DNA of 27,040 nt. It comes from Chitinophagaceae bacterium UBA2789. GTDB taxonomy: Bacteria > Bacteroidota > Bacteroidia > Chitinophagales > Chitinophagaceae. The position numbers and the translations under genes were made by a program. The notes beneath the pieces were generated by a model, which had not been told where the DNA came from, made no database searches, and saw only the letters and a list, made by a program, of their open reading frames with translations. The stretch covers positions 1-27,040 of the forward strand of contig DEHX01000124.1 of the NCBI GenBank assembly GCA_002352145.1, in the 5' to 3' direction. Within the stretch, counting starts at the first letter, position 1, and each line of letters opens with the position of its first letter. Below are positions 13,927-21,277 of this stretch, one piece after another.

Positions 13927-14817
13927 TTGAACACCAGCCTGAAAGCGCATATAGCTGTTTTATTTACCAATATATTTTTTGCTGCCAATTTTAGTCTTGT
14001 AAAATATATTTCACCGGCATTGGTAGGTCCTTACGGATTAAATATTATTCGGGTAGGTGTCAGTCTTTGCCTGTTTTGGCTTGTTTGGTCTTTTGGAAAA
14101 ACGGGAGCCAGTATTCAAAAAAAACACATACCTCGTTTCATCATCTGCGGGTTAACCGGTGTGGCCATCAACCAGATGCTTTTTATTAAAGGACTCACAA
14201 TGACCTCTACCATTCACGCCTCTATGCTGATGCTATGCACCCCTTTATTGATCACACTTTTTGCTTTTTGGATTTTAAAAGAATCTGTAACTATTATAAA
14301 AGTAGCAGGCCTGTTACTGGGTATTGGTGGCGCTGCCCTGCTTATCATGAACAAAGAATCAACAGGTACTGCCTCACTAACCGGTGATTTGCTGATCATC
14401 ATGAATGCCATTTCCTACGCCTTTTACTTTATCCTGGTAAAGCCATTGATGGTAATATATCATCCTTTGCACATCATTCGCTGGGTGTTCACAATCGGGT
14501 TTATTATGATATTGCCCTTTGGATGGTCACAATTTGATGCTATCAACTGGTCCGTCTTTAATTTGCAGGATGTAGCAGCATTGCTAATGATTGTTTTCTG
14601 CGGAACGTTTCTAGCTTACAGTTTCAATATTTATGGTATCCGGCATCTCGGTGCAGGCACTACCGGCTCTTATATTTATACACAACCTGTTTTTGCAGCC
14701 CTGGTAGCAGTATTTTTTTTGGGCGAAGAAATGACCATTGAAAAGGGGCTGGCAGGCCTGCTGATTTTTCTGGGGGTCTTTCTCGTAAGTCGTAAACAGC
14801 TGGCTAAAACCCCTTAA
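13927..14817 (+). CDS. EamA-family (DMT superfamily) transporter
   Basis: The 296-residue protein consists of about ten hydrophobic helices arranged as two EamA repeats (about 7-140 and 152-290). Family features are visible in both: AHIAVLFTNIFFAANFSLVK at the start, ASMLMLCTPLLITLFAFWIL ending repeat one, and TTGSYIYTQPVFAALVAVFF in repeat two. The LKES and LGEEM motifs sit at matching places near the end of each repeat. Such inner-membrane carriers export amino acids or other metabolites, and substrate cannot be predicted. The start codon is TTG; no ATG is available before the first helix. It follows the glycosyltransferase gene by 40 bp but has its own -7 element. Confidence 0.88.
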   Translation: MNTSLKAHIAVLFTNIFFAANFSLVKYISPALVGPYGLNIIRVGVSLCLFWLVWSFGKTGASIQKKHIPRFIICGLTGVAINQMLFIKGLTMTSTIHASMLMLCTPLLITLFAFWILKESVTIIKVAGLLLGIGGAALLIMNKESTGTASLTGDLLIIMNAISYAFYFILVKPLMVIYHPLHIIRWVFTIGFIMILPFGWSQFDAINWSVFNLQDVAALLMIVFCGTFLAYSFNIYGIRHLGAGTTGSYIYTQPVFAALVAVFFLGEEMTIEKGLAGLLIFLGVFLVSRKQLAKTP

Positions 14818-14894
14818 TACCGGCAAAATCGGAAAACTACGATTAAGGGAAAAGTACTAATACTCCAATTTTTGTAATTGGGTGTTATGGTTCA

Positions 14895-14924
14895 TTGACA
14901 AGCAATACTGATTTTTTATTTTCG
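14895..14924 (+). promoter_or_regulatory. Promoter candidate for the lipocalin-like lipoprotein gene
   Basis: TTG (14895-14897), a 19-bp spacer and TATTTTCG (14917-14924) match the Bacteroidota pattern with one mismatch in the -7 box. It ends 20 bp before the ATG at 14945. Confidence 0.45.
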
Positions 14925-14944
14925 AATACCAAAATCCAATCAGA

Positions 14945-15370
14945 ATGAAAAATCTACAAACTGCCCTTGCAGCGTTGTGCATAAGCACTACACTGCTTTT
15001 TACCAGCTGTTCACCCGATTATGACCAGGTTTCTGGTACCGAAGAAGTATTAACCCGCAATGCCTGGGAGATTGACCATTTTTCCCGTTCATCACAGAAC
15101 CTGACAAGCGAATACACTAACAATACATTGTACTTCAGTAATAACGGTACGCTTATCTGTCGCAATGGGGCTGATCAATGTACAGGTACATGGAGTTATT
15201 CAGGCAATACGATGGGAGAAACCATCATCATTCAACTTAACAGCAATGACACTAAAATGCTGCAGTTGAACCATGCCTGGCAATTAAGGTCAAGAAATCT
15301 CTCTAACATATTGCTGGAACAAACTGATCCGGCCGTAAACAGCGAATTACGAATCAGGGTAACGCAGTAA
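14945..15370 (+). CDS. Small lipocalin-like lipoprotein
   Basis: The 141-residue product starts MKNLQTALAALCISTTLLFTSC, a lipoprotein signal with lipobox FTSC. The mature part is beta-rich: ARNAWEIDHF-like first strand (here TRNAWEIDHFSRSS), NTLYFSNNGTLIC, CTGTWSYSGNTMGETIIIQL, and LNHAWQLRSRNLSNILLEQ. The order W...F...G-T/L...GTW...L...W is typical of the lipocalin-like domains found in many Bacteroidota lipoproteins, but the match is by eye. Two Cys in the mature part (CRNGADQC) could form a disulfide. Its ligand and role are unknown. The stop codon directly abuts the stop of the converging sixA gene, with no spacer. Confidence 0.75.
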   Translation: MKNLQTALAALCISTTLLFTSCSPDYDQVSGTEEVLTRNAWEIDHFSRSSQNLTSEYTNNTLYFSNNGTLICRNGADQCTGTWSYSGNTMGETIIIQLNSNDTKMLQLNHAWQLRSRNLSNILLEQTDPAVNSELRIRVTQ

Positions 15371-15865
15371 TTATCCTGTAGCTTTCGGATAATCGAAGAA
15401 CCAAAATTCTTTGGGTGCATTCCGGAAATCTTTCCAGGTGTCCGTATTGATTTTTATTGCAAACACCCCGCATGTTGGAATATTATCAATACGGGCATTT
15501 GTCAATTCGTTGGCAAAGTCGGTAATACCGGGATTGTGAGAAAAAACAGCAATACTCTCAAATTTTTCATCTGCACTTTCAATAACAGCAGTAAAAGCGG
15601 CTGAACCTGCCATGTAAAGCTCCTCCTTAAACTGCAGCCTGCTTTTTTTTAGATCATATGATTCCGCAAAAGCTTTGGCGGTTTTAGCAGCCCGTTTCGC
15701 AGGGCTTGAGATAATTGCATCTATATTTATATTCTTATCCAGCAGCCGCCTTGCCATGGCAGGACAATCTCTTTTACCTCTTTCGTTCAACGGTCTATCA
15801 AAATCTTCTAACGCCGGGTTTTCCCAATCGCTTTTGGCATGGCGTACAAGTAGCAATGTTTTCAT
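15371..15865 (-). CDS. sixA: SixA-like histidine phosphatase
   Basis: The 164-residue cytoplasmic protein belongs to the histidine phosphatase superfamily. MKTLLLVRHAKSDWENP carries the catalytic H9 in RHA, followed by DFDRPLNERGKRD and ISSPAKRAAKTA, where the second Arg contacts the phosphate; FSHNPGI holds the second active-site His. The RHA form with short length is typical of the SixA branch, whose E. coli member dephosphorylates histidine-containing signalling or PTS proteins. The target here is unknown. The ATG at 15865 is preferred to a TTG three codons earlier. A TATCTTTC sequence (minus strand, 15881-15888) is a one-mismatch promoter candidate. Confidence 0.88.
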   Translation of the reverse strand: MKTLLLVRHAKSDWENPALEDFDRPLNERGKRDCPAMARRLLDKNINIDAIISSPAKRAAKTAKAFAESYDLKKSRLQFKEELYMAGSAAFTAVIESADEKFESIAVFSHNPGITDFANELTNARIDNIPTCGVFAIKINTDTWKDFRNAPKEFWFFDYPKATG

Positions 15866-15901
15866 GTGCGACAATTTGCTGAAAGATAAATGAATATGGG
15901 C

Positions 15902-17749
15902 TTAATACCCTCTAATATTGCGGCCTTCCATGTAGTTCATAAAGGCCTTGTTGACCACCTTGTTTCCGCCCGGAGTTGGATAGTTACCGGTAAAATACCA
16001 ATCCCCAAGATTATTAGGACAGGATTTATGGAGGTCTTCAATACTTTGGAAAATAACATCAACGGGAATATTCAATCCCGGCGGGGTAATCAGCTGGGCA
16101 ATCTTTGCAGAAATTTCTTCAATAGGAAACTGTTTATAGAGCTGCTTCACCACATTCTCTGTATGTAATTGATTGTTGCGCTGCAGCTCTTTACATTTAT
16201 CAAAAAGGGTTTTCAGTACATCAGTCTTCCCTTTTTCCTTTATCAGCTCTACTGCAGCATTAAATGCAATAAAATCACCCATCTTGCTCATATCGATCCC
16301 ATAACAATCAGGGTAGCGTATTTGAGGCGAGGAAGAAACGATAACAATCCTTTTCGGTTTTAGCCGTGAAAGCATACGAATAATACTTTCTTTCAGCGTG
16401 GTGCCCCTTACGATTGAATCGTCAATTACTACCAGGGTGTCCTGCCCGGGTCGAACCGTTCCATAGGTGATATCATACACATGCTGCACCATTTCATTAC
16501 GGCTTACATCTTCCGTAATGAATGTTCTCATTTTTACATCCTTGATAGCGATCTTTTCAATCCGGATACGCCGGTTGATCATTTCACTAAGCTTCTCCGT
16601 ATCGAAGTCTTTATTCCAGCTAAGAATTCTTTCTATTTTTATCTTGTTCAGATAGTCCTCCATACCTTTCAGCATTCCATAAAAAGCTGTTTCTGCTGTA
16701 TTGGGTATGAAAGAGAAAATGGTATTCTTCAGATCATGATCAATAGCATGCAGTACCTGTTCACTCAGGTTATAACCCAATGCTATTCTTTCCCTGTAGA
16801 TCTTTTCATCACTTCCTCTTGAAAAGTAAATGCGTTCAAAACTGCAGGCCTTTCTTTCCTTAGCTTCTACAATCTGTGAAATATCAACTTCACCGCTTTC
16901 GTTTACGATCAGTGCCTGGCCCGGCATCAGCTCCTGCACTTCATTTTCCCCTACATTAAAAGCGGTACGTATAGCTGCTCTTTCAGAAGCAGCCACTATC
17001 ACTTCATCGTTGATGTAGTAGTAAGACGGCCTTATGCCATGCGCATCACGAAAGACAAAGCCAATACCATTACCTGTCATTCCACCCACATGAAACCCAC
17101 CATCAAACAACAGTATTGCCTTTTTAAGCACCGCTTTTATATCCATATGATGAGGAGAGGCCTCATCTGCCTTGATCAGAAAATGATGGATCACTTCCAT
17201 CATAGCCGCCAGGTCGCTTTGTCGTTGAAACTCTCCCGGGTCTATATTAACTAATGAAAAAAGCTCCTCCGTATTTACAAGATTGAAATTTCCGGCCAAT
17301 GCCAGGTTTCTTGCCGGTATTGTATCCCTTTTTAAAAAAGGATGACAAAACTCTGCGTTGTTTTTTCCCTGTGTGCCGTAGCGAAGATGGCCAAGTAATA
17401 ATTCACCCAAAAAGGAAATATGTCCCTTCATGAGACCAGGGTGGTTCTTAATATCCGGGTTAAATTTTGCCAGTTCATCTACCTCGCTTCCGATTTTCCG
17501 GAAAACATCCGCTATCGGTTGCGGTGCTGCACTTCTGAAACGATGCAGGAAAGGATAACCCGGTTCTACATTCAGCTTGACAGCAGCCACCCCCGCACCA
17601 TCCTGTCCGCGGTTATGCTGTTTTTCCATCAACAAGTAAAGCTTATTGAGCCCCCACAGCACTGTTCCATACTGTTGCTGATAATAAGAAAAGGGCTTTC
17701 TTAACCGGATGAATGCAAGACCGCATTCATGTTTAATTGGATCGCTCAT
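15902..17749 (-). CDS. purF: Amidophosphoribosyltransferase (PurF-like)
   Basis: PurF catalyses the first committed step of purine synthesis, forming phosphoribosylamine from PRPP and glutamine. The product has 615 residues. After the short propeptide MSDPIKHE comes the N-terminal nucleophile C9 (CGLAFIR). The glutaminase domain continues with NRGQDGAG (46-53), HLRYGTQGKN (121-130) and AGNFNLVN (152-159). The transferase domain has CSFERIYFSRGSD (302-314) and the PRPP loop LVVIDDSIVRGTTL (439-452). The protein is longer than the roughly 500-residue E. coli enzyme, with extra sequence between domains and at the C-terminus, as in other Bacteroidota homologues (from memory). A TACCTTTG promoter element is 8 bp upstream of the ATG. 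Confidence 0.92.
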   Translation of the reverse strand: MSDPIKHECGLAFIRLRKPFSYYQQQYGTVLWGLNKLYLLMEKQHNRGQDGAGVAAVKLNVEPGYPFLHRFRSAAPQPIADVFRKIGSEVDELAKFNPDIKNHPGLMKGHISFLGELLLGHLRYGTQGKNNAEFCHPFLKRDTIPARNLALAGNFNLVNTEELFSLVNIDPGEFQRQSDLAAMMEVIHHFLIKADEASPHHMDIKAVLKKAILLFDGGFHVGGMTGNGIGFVFRDAHGIRPSYYYINDEVIVAASERAAIRTAFNVGENEVQELMPGQALIVNESGEVDISQIVEAKERKACSFERIYFSRGSDEKIYRERIALGYNLSEQVLHAIDHDLKNTIFSFIPNTAETAFYGMLKGMEDYLNKIKIERILSWNKDFDTEKLSEMINRRIRIEKIAIKDVKMRTFITEDVSRNEMVQHVYDITYGTVRPGQDTLVVIDDSIVRGTTLKESIIRMLSRLKPKRIVIVSSSPQIRYPDCYGIDMSKMGDFIAFNAAVELIKEKGKTDVLKTLFDKCKELQRNNQLHTENVVKQLYKQFPIEEISAKIAQLITPPGLNIPVDVIFQSIEDLHKSCPNNLGDWYFTGNYPTPGGNKVVNKAFMNYMEGRNIRGY

Positions 17750-17757
17750 GGAGTGTG

Positions 17758-17765
17758 CAAAGGTA
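17758..17765 (-). promoter_or_regulatory. Bacteroidota -7 promoter element for purF
   Basis: The minus strand reads TACCTTTG, an exact TAnnTTTG match, 8 bp before the purF ATG. It lies just past the stop of the histidine kinase gene. The short distance predicts a nearly leaderless mRNA. No purine riboswitch fits in this space. Confidence 0.55.
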
Positions 17766-17767
17766 GG

Positions 17768-19630
17768 CTATAATTTTATATCATTTTTCCTCCTACCATC
17801 TGATAGCGGCAACTCAATAGTGAGTATACAGCCCTGACCAGGCTCTGCCTTGATATCAGCCTTACCACCCAGCAGGACTGCCCGGCTGGCAATATTATTC
17901 AAACCCATGCCTTTACGGGTCTTTTCCTGGTCAAACCCAGTGCCATTATCCTGAATAAAGAGAATGACTGATTCTGCATCGGACTGTAATTTGATATGAA
18001 CTTCCGTAGCATGGGAATGGCGAATGATATTATTGATCTGCTCCTGGATAATCCGGAACAACATGAGTTTCATATTTTCTGTTACGGCCGATTCCTCGAA
18101 ATGCCGGGAAACAAAATCAATAGAAAAAGTATGAGCCCTTTTTAGTGAATCACATAGTTCCTGTATCGATTCCACAAGCCCGATATCACCAAGAGTGGGA
18201 GGTACAAGTGATTGGGAAAGTGTCCTGATCTCTTTAATCATCCCGCTAATATTTTTAAGAGAAAGCCTGATCAATTCCTGCATTTCCCCTGTTGCTTTTT
18301 CATTGGCAACTTCGAGATACAGCCTCGCAGTAGTCAGGTGCTGGTTGATATTATCGTGCAGCTCTTTTCCAATTTGCTGCCTTTCTTTTTCCTGGCCTGT
18401 AATGGTAGCCTCTGTCAGTAGTTTTTGCTTTTGTATTTCCTGGTCAATCAATTGCTGGGACAGCTTTCTTCGTTCCGTAATGTCAGAAAAGTAAATAACC
18501 ATTGACTTAAAAACAGGGTCATTTAAGAGGTTATGTGCCCTCAGGGACATCCATATCCAATTACCCTGGGCATTTAAAATCCTAAACTCGAAATAATTAC
18601 CCCTGTCTTCCTTAGAAGCTTCTTCTGCAAAGGCTTTCTTTGCCTGATCTTTATCATCCGGGTGCACAAATTCGAGAACGTAACGCCCCAGCAGGTTCTC
18701 AGGCTTAAATCCAGATACATGTGTTACAGACGGGCCACTGTAAGTAATGACTCCTTCTGCATTTGTCATAATAATACCATCCAGTGAATTGGAGATAAGA
18801 TTACGATAGAACAATTCGCTTTTTTGCAGGCTTGCCTCTGCTTTTTTTCGCTCTGTAATATCCTTCCCTACACCCAGCAAACCAATTGCAACCCCATGCT
18901 CATCCCGTAAAAGAGATATAGTATGAAGAAGATATTTTTTCTCCTTATCACTTCCGGTAAAAGACACTTCACCCTTCCAAATGCCCTCTTTAAAGACAAT
19001 CTCTGCTACCTGGTCATGAGTGAAAGGAAAATAGTCTGCATCAATGACCTCTCTGAAACGCCGGCCTATTGCCTCCTCCTCTGTGATACCGCTTAGTCTT
19101 TCGATCACTTTATTCCAGGATGTAATCATCCTGTTCATATCCGTGGTTACAATCAAATCAGTTACGTTATTCAGAATAGTGGCCTGCATCCGTAACTTCT
19201 TCTCTTTTTCAACCAATGCATCTTCTGCTGCTTTACGTAGAGAATCATCGGAAAAATAAATCACCATTTTACCTACATACTGATTGTTGAGCATGTTGTG
19301 TCCCCGAACCAGGCACCAGGTGTATTGATTATTTTTATTCCGAAGCCGGATACTGATGAACTTAACTCTGGGGTCCATCTGCACTTCGTCCATAAAAGTA
19401 GTGCTGGCAAGCAACTGATCATCCGGATGTACAAAATCAAATACCGTTTTACCGATAATTTCATTCGGAGTAAACCCTAGAATCGTTGAAATAGATGAAG
19501 TAGCAAAATCAACTACCCCTTCTTCAGTAGCAAGTATTATACAATCCAGTGATTCGCTGATCAGATTTTTATAGAACAAAGGATTGTTGTGCAAATCCTG
19601 TTCTGTGATTTTGGTAGCAGAAGTATTCAA
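17768..19630 (-). CDS. Cytoplasmic three-PAS histidine kinase (NarL-type HisKA_3)
   Basis: The 620-residue protein has no transmembrane helix. Three PAS domains occupy about 16-130, 145-262 and 272-385. PAS1 and PAS3 share a distinctive N-terminal pattern (YKNLISESLD / YRNLISNSLD, then FVHPDD), pointing to an internal duplication. A dimerisation domain of the HisKA_3 type follows, with phospho-acceptor H425 in KELHDNINQHL. The ATPase domain has an N-box at RIIQEQINNIIRHSHAT (527-543), DNGTGFD (561-567) and KGMGLNNI (573-580). All catalytic boxes are present. The expected partner is a LuxR/NarL-type response regulator, but none is next to it. Signal and haem/flavin binding cannot be told. The frame opens after a stop with no ATG, so TTG at 19630 is the best start. 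Confidence 0.9.
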   Translation of the reverse strand: MNTSATKITEQDLHNNPLFYKNLISESLDCIILATEEGVVDFATSSISTILGFTPNEIIGKTVFDFVHPDDQLLASTTFMDEVQMDPRVKFISIRLRNKNNQYTWCLVRGHNMLNNQYVGKMVIYFSDDSLRKAAEDALVEKEKKLRMQATILNNVTDLIVTTDMNRMITSWNKVIERLSGITEEEAIGRRFREVIDADYFPFTHDQVAEIVFKEGIWKGEVSFTGSDKEKKYLLHTISLLRDEHGVAIGLLGVGKDITERKKAEASLQKSELFYRNLISNSLDGIIMTNAEGVITYSGPSVTHVSGFKPENLLGRYVLEFVHPDDKDQAKKAFAEEASKEDRGNYFEFRILNAQGNWIWMSLRAHNLLNDPVFKSMVIYFSDITERRKLSQQLIDQEIQKQKLLTEATITGQEKERQQIGKELHDNINQHLTTARLYLEVANEKATGEMQELIRLSLKNISGMIKEIRTLSQSLVPPTLGDIGLVESIQELCDSLKRAHTFSIDFVSRHFEESAVTENMKLMLFRIIQEQINNIIRHSHATEVHIKLQSDAESVILFIQDNGTGFDQEKTRKGMGLNNIASRAVLLGGKADIKAEPGQGCILTIELPLSDGRRKNDIKL

Positions 19631-19742
19631 AGCGCAGTAATGATGATATTAAAAATGACCAATTAGTCAGCTAAAATTATTAATAATAATTGGGGGAATT
19701 AAGGATTTATCAGATATTAAAAACAAAACTACCCTTAAATAA

Positions 19743-19776
19743 GTGAAAGCCAATACCGTTGAGTATTGGCTTTCAC
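19743..19776 (-). terminator. 14-bp stem hairpin after surA
   Basis: GTGAAAGCCAATAC (19743-19756) and GTATTGGCTTTCAC (19763-19776) form a perfect 14-bp stem with a 6-nt loop, 20 bp after the surA stop. The T tract after it on the minus strand is weak (CTTATTT), so it may stabilise the 3' end as much as terminate. Confidence 0.6.
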
Positions 19777-19795
19777 ATGTAATATTTATTAAACA

Positions 19796-21166
19796 TCAAA
19801 AGGATTTCTTATCTGTACTATACTTTTCCAGTTGAGGACATTCTTTAGAAGTACCTGCATCAACCATGATATAATAAGTGGGCAGTTTCCCTTTTATCCA
19901 TTTGTCAAGTGTCTTGCTTTTCTTCTCTTCGAGTGCAAACTGAGATATCCTGCTATAATCATCCTGCAGGTTCATACGGTGGGGTTCTGACTTGGATTTC
20001 AGGAAAATGATCCTTACTCCCTTCTTGCCCTGCTCAGCTTCAAAAGGAACAGGCTGTGATATTTCGCCTATTTTCATTTTATCGAGCATAGTCACCATTT
20101 CCTTATCCAGCATATCAATTGTTACGAATGTTGAACCATCCCGGTTCATGATAAAGGGTCCAGCAAACTTGGCCGACTCATCATCACTGTATTTGGAGGC
20201 TGCTTCATTAAAGGTCAAAGTGCCTGCTATCACTTTTGCCCTAACACTATCAAGTTTTGTAATAGCTTGTTTGATTTCAGTTTGAGTAATCGGTGGTATT
20301 CTCAGAATATGACGGACGATAGCTTCATCACCATTTCTTTGCACCATCTGAATGATGTGATAACCGAATTTTGATTTTACCGGGGGAGATATTTCACCTT
20401 CTTTTAAACGAAAGGCCGTGGAAAGAAAAATAGGGTCCCAGGTTTTCTCATTCCTGTTCACCTGGTACTGGCCACCGCGGTCTTTACTTCCCGGATCCTC
20501 AGATACCTGCTTGGCAAGCTGCTCGAATGTGGTCTTCTTACCCTCTATCTGCTTTTTGTAATTCTGCATCTCGTCAAAAATGTACATTTCCAGGTCACGG
20601 GATGCTTTAGGGTAAACTATAATCTGTCCTATTTCGAGTTCCGTTTCATAAAATGGCAAGCTGTCTTTTGGAATTCGCTCAAAAAAAGCTTTTACTTCAT
20701 TGGGCGTTATACGTACGTTGTCTACAATCTTCCGCTGCATGGCAGCTGCCAGTTTTTGTTCTTTGACCGATTCCCTGGCATCATCTTTAATCTGGTAAAT
20801 GGTTTTTCCGGCTACTTCTTCCAGTGCCTCCTGGCTGCCAAACTGGTTTATATAAAATCTCACCTTCTGATCCAGCTCAGCTTCTACTTCTTCATCTCTT
20901 ACCGGCAATGAATCTTTTTCTGCCTGCAACATCAGCACTTTGGAGATCAATGCTTGCTCCATCATCAGGCATTCTGCATTGGGCGGAACCTGCTGTCCCT
21001 GCCGCATGGCATCCAATATAGAGTTTCGGATATCTGATTGCAGAATAATTCTGTCGCCAACTATAGCAGCTATTTTATCAGCTACCACTTTTGCCGACTG
21101 TGGCTGGGCATTCGCCGTTACTAAGGCAAAAAACAAACAAAAAACAGCAGTAATGATTTTCTTCAT
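19796..21166 (-). CDS. surA: SurA-like periplasmic peptidyl-prolyl isomerase / chaperone
   Basis: SurA escorts outer-membrane proteins through the periplasm. The 456-residue protein has a signal peptide, MKKIITAVFCLFFALVTANA. A SurA N-terminal helical domain follows (about 22-170), beginning KVVADKIAAIVGDRIILQSD. Two parvulin (PpiC) domains come next: one around KTTFEQLAKQVSEDPGSKDR with GGQYQVNR and FGYHIIQMV, and a more divergent one around LTFNEAASKYSDDESAKFAG with GVRIIFL. A C-terminal helix and basic segment close the protein. Starts at 21217 and 21175 are possible, but the promoter element at 21181-21188 rules out the former and 21166 gives the cleanest signal peptide. It follows infB but has its own promoter. 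Confidence 0.9.
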   Translation of the reverse strand: MKKIITAVFCLFFALVTANAQPQSAKVVADKIAAIVGDRIILQSDIRNSILDAMRQGQQVPPNAECLMMEQALISKVLMLQAEKDSLPVRDEEVEAELDQKVRFYINQFGSQEALEEVAGKTIYQIKDDARESVKEQKLAAAMQRKIVDNVRITPNEVKAFFERIPKDSLPFYETELEIGQIIVYPKASRDLEMYIFDEMQNYKKQIEGKKTTFEQLAKQVSEDPGSKDRGGQYQVNRNEKTWDPIFLSTAFRLKEGEISPPVKSKFGYHIIQMVQRNGDEAIVRHILRIPPITQTEIKQAITKLDSVRAKVIAGTLTFNEAASKYSDDESAKFAGPFIMNRDGSTFVTIDMLDKEMVTMLDKMKIGEISQPVPFEAEQGKKGVRIIFLKSKSEPHRMNLQDDYSRISQFALEEKKSKTLDKWIKGKLPTYYIMVDAGTSKECPQLEKYSTDKKSF

Positions 21167-21180
21167 AATAAGCATAAATC

Positions 21181-21188
21181 CAAAAGTA
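21181..21188 (-). promoter_or_regulatory. Bacteroidota -7 promoter element for surA
   Basis: The minus strand reads TACTTTTG, an exact TAnnTTTG match, 14 bp before the ATG at 21166. A TTG lies only 13 bp upstream, which is too close to be a standard -33 box. Confidence 0.5.
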
Positions 21189-21249
21189 GCTTCCCTTTTA
21201 ACAAGGAAGCCGCCCATGTTGTCTATTTAACAAAAGTTTGATTACAGGA

Positions 21250-21277
21250 AGCTCTCAGCTAATAGCTGTAAGCTTAC
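21250..21277. repeat. Heptad repeat AGCTnnn x4 at the infB 3' end
   Basis: Four consecutive 7-bp units, AGCTCTC, AGCTAAT, AGCTGTA and AGCTTAC, run through the infB stop codon (21274-21276). Because AGCT is its own complement, the run also forms small hairpins such as CAGCT-AAT-AGCTG. It resembles the heptameric short tandem repeats described in cyanobacteria. Confidence 0.65.

Noticed and set aside
17750..17767. Purine riboswitch upstream of purF
   Set aside because: Only 18 bp separate purF from the upstream gene, and the promoter occupies half of it; no aptamer can fit.
19631..19795. Possible small gene or RNA in the AT-rich gap between the kinase gene and surA
   Set aside because: Apart from the hairpin at 19743-19776, no frame, promoter or conserved structure was found.
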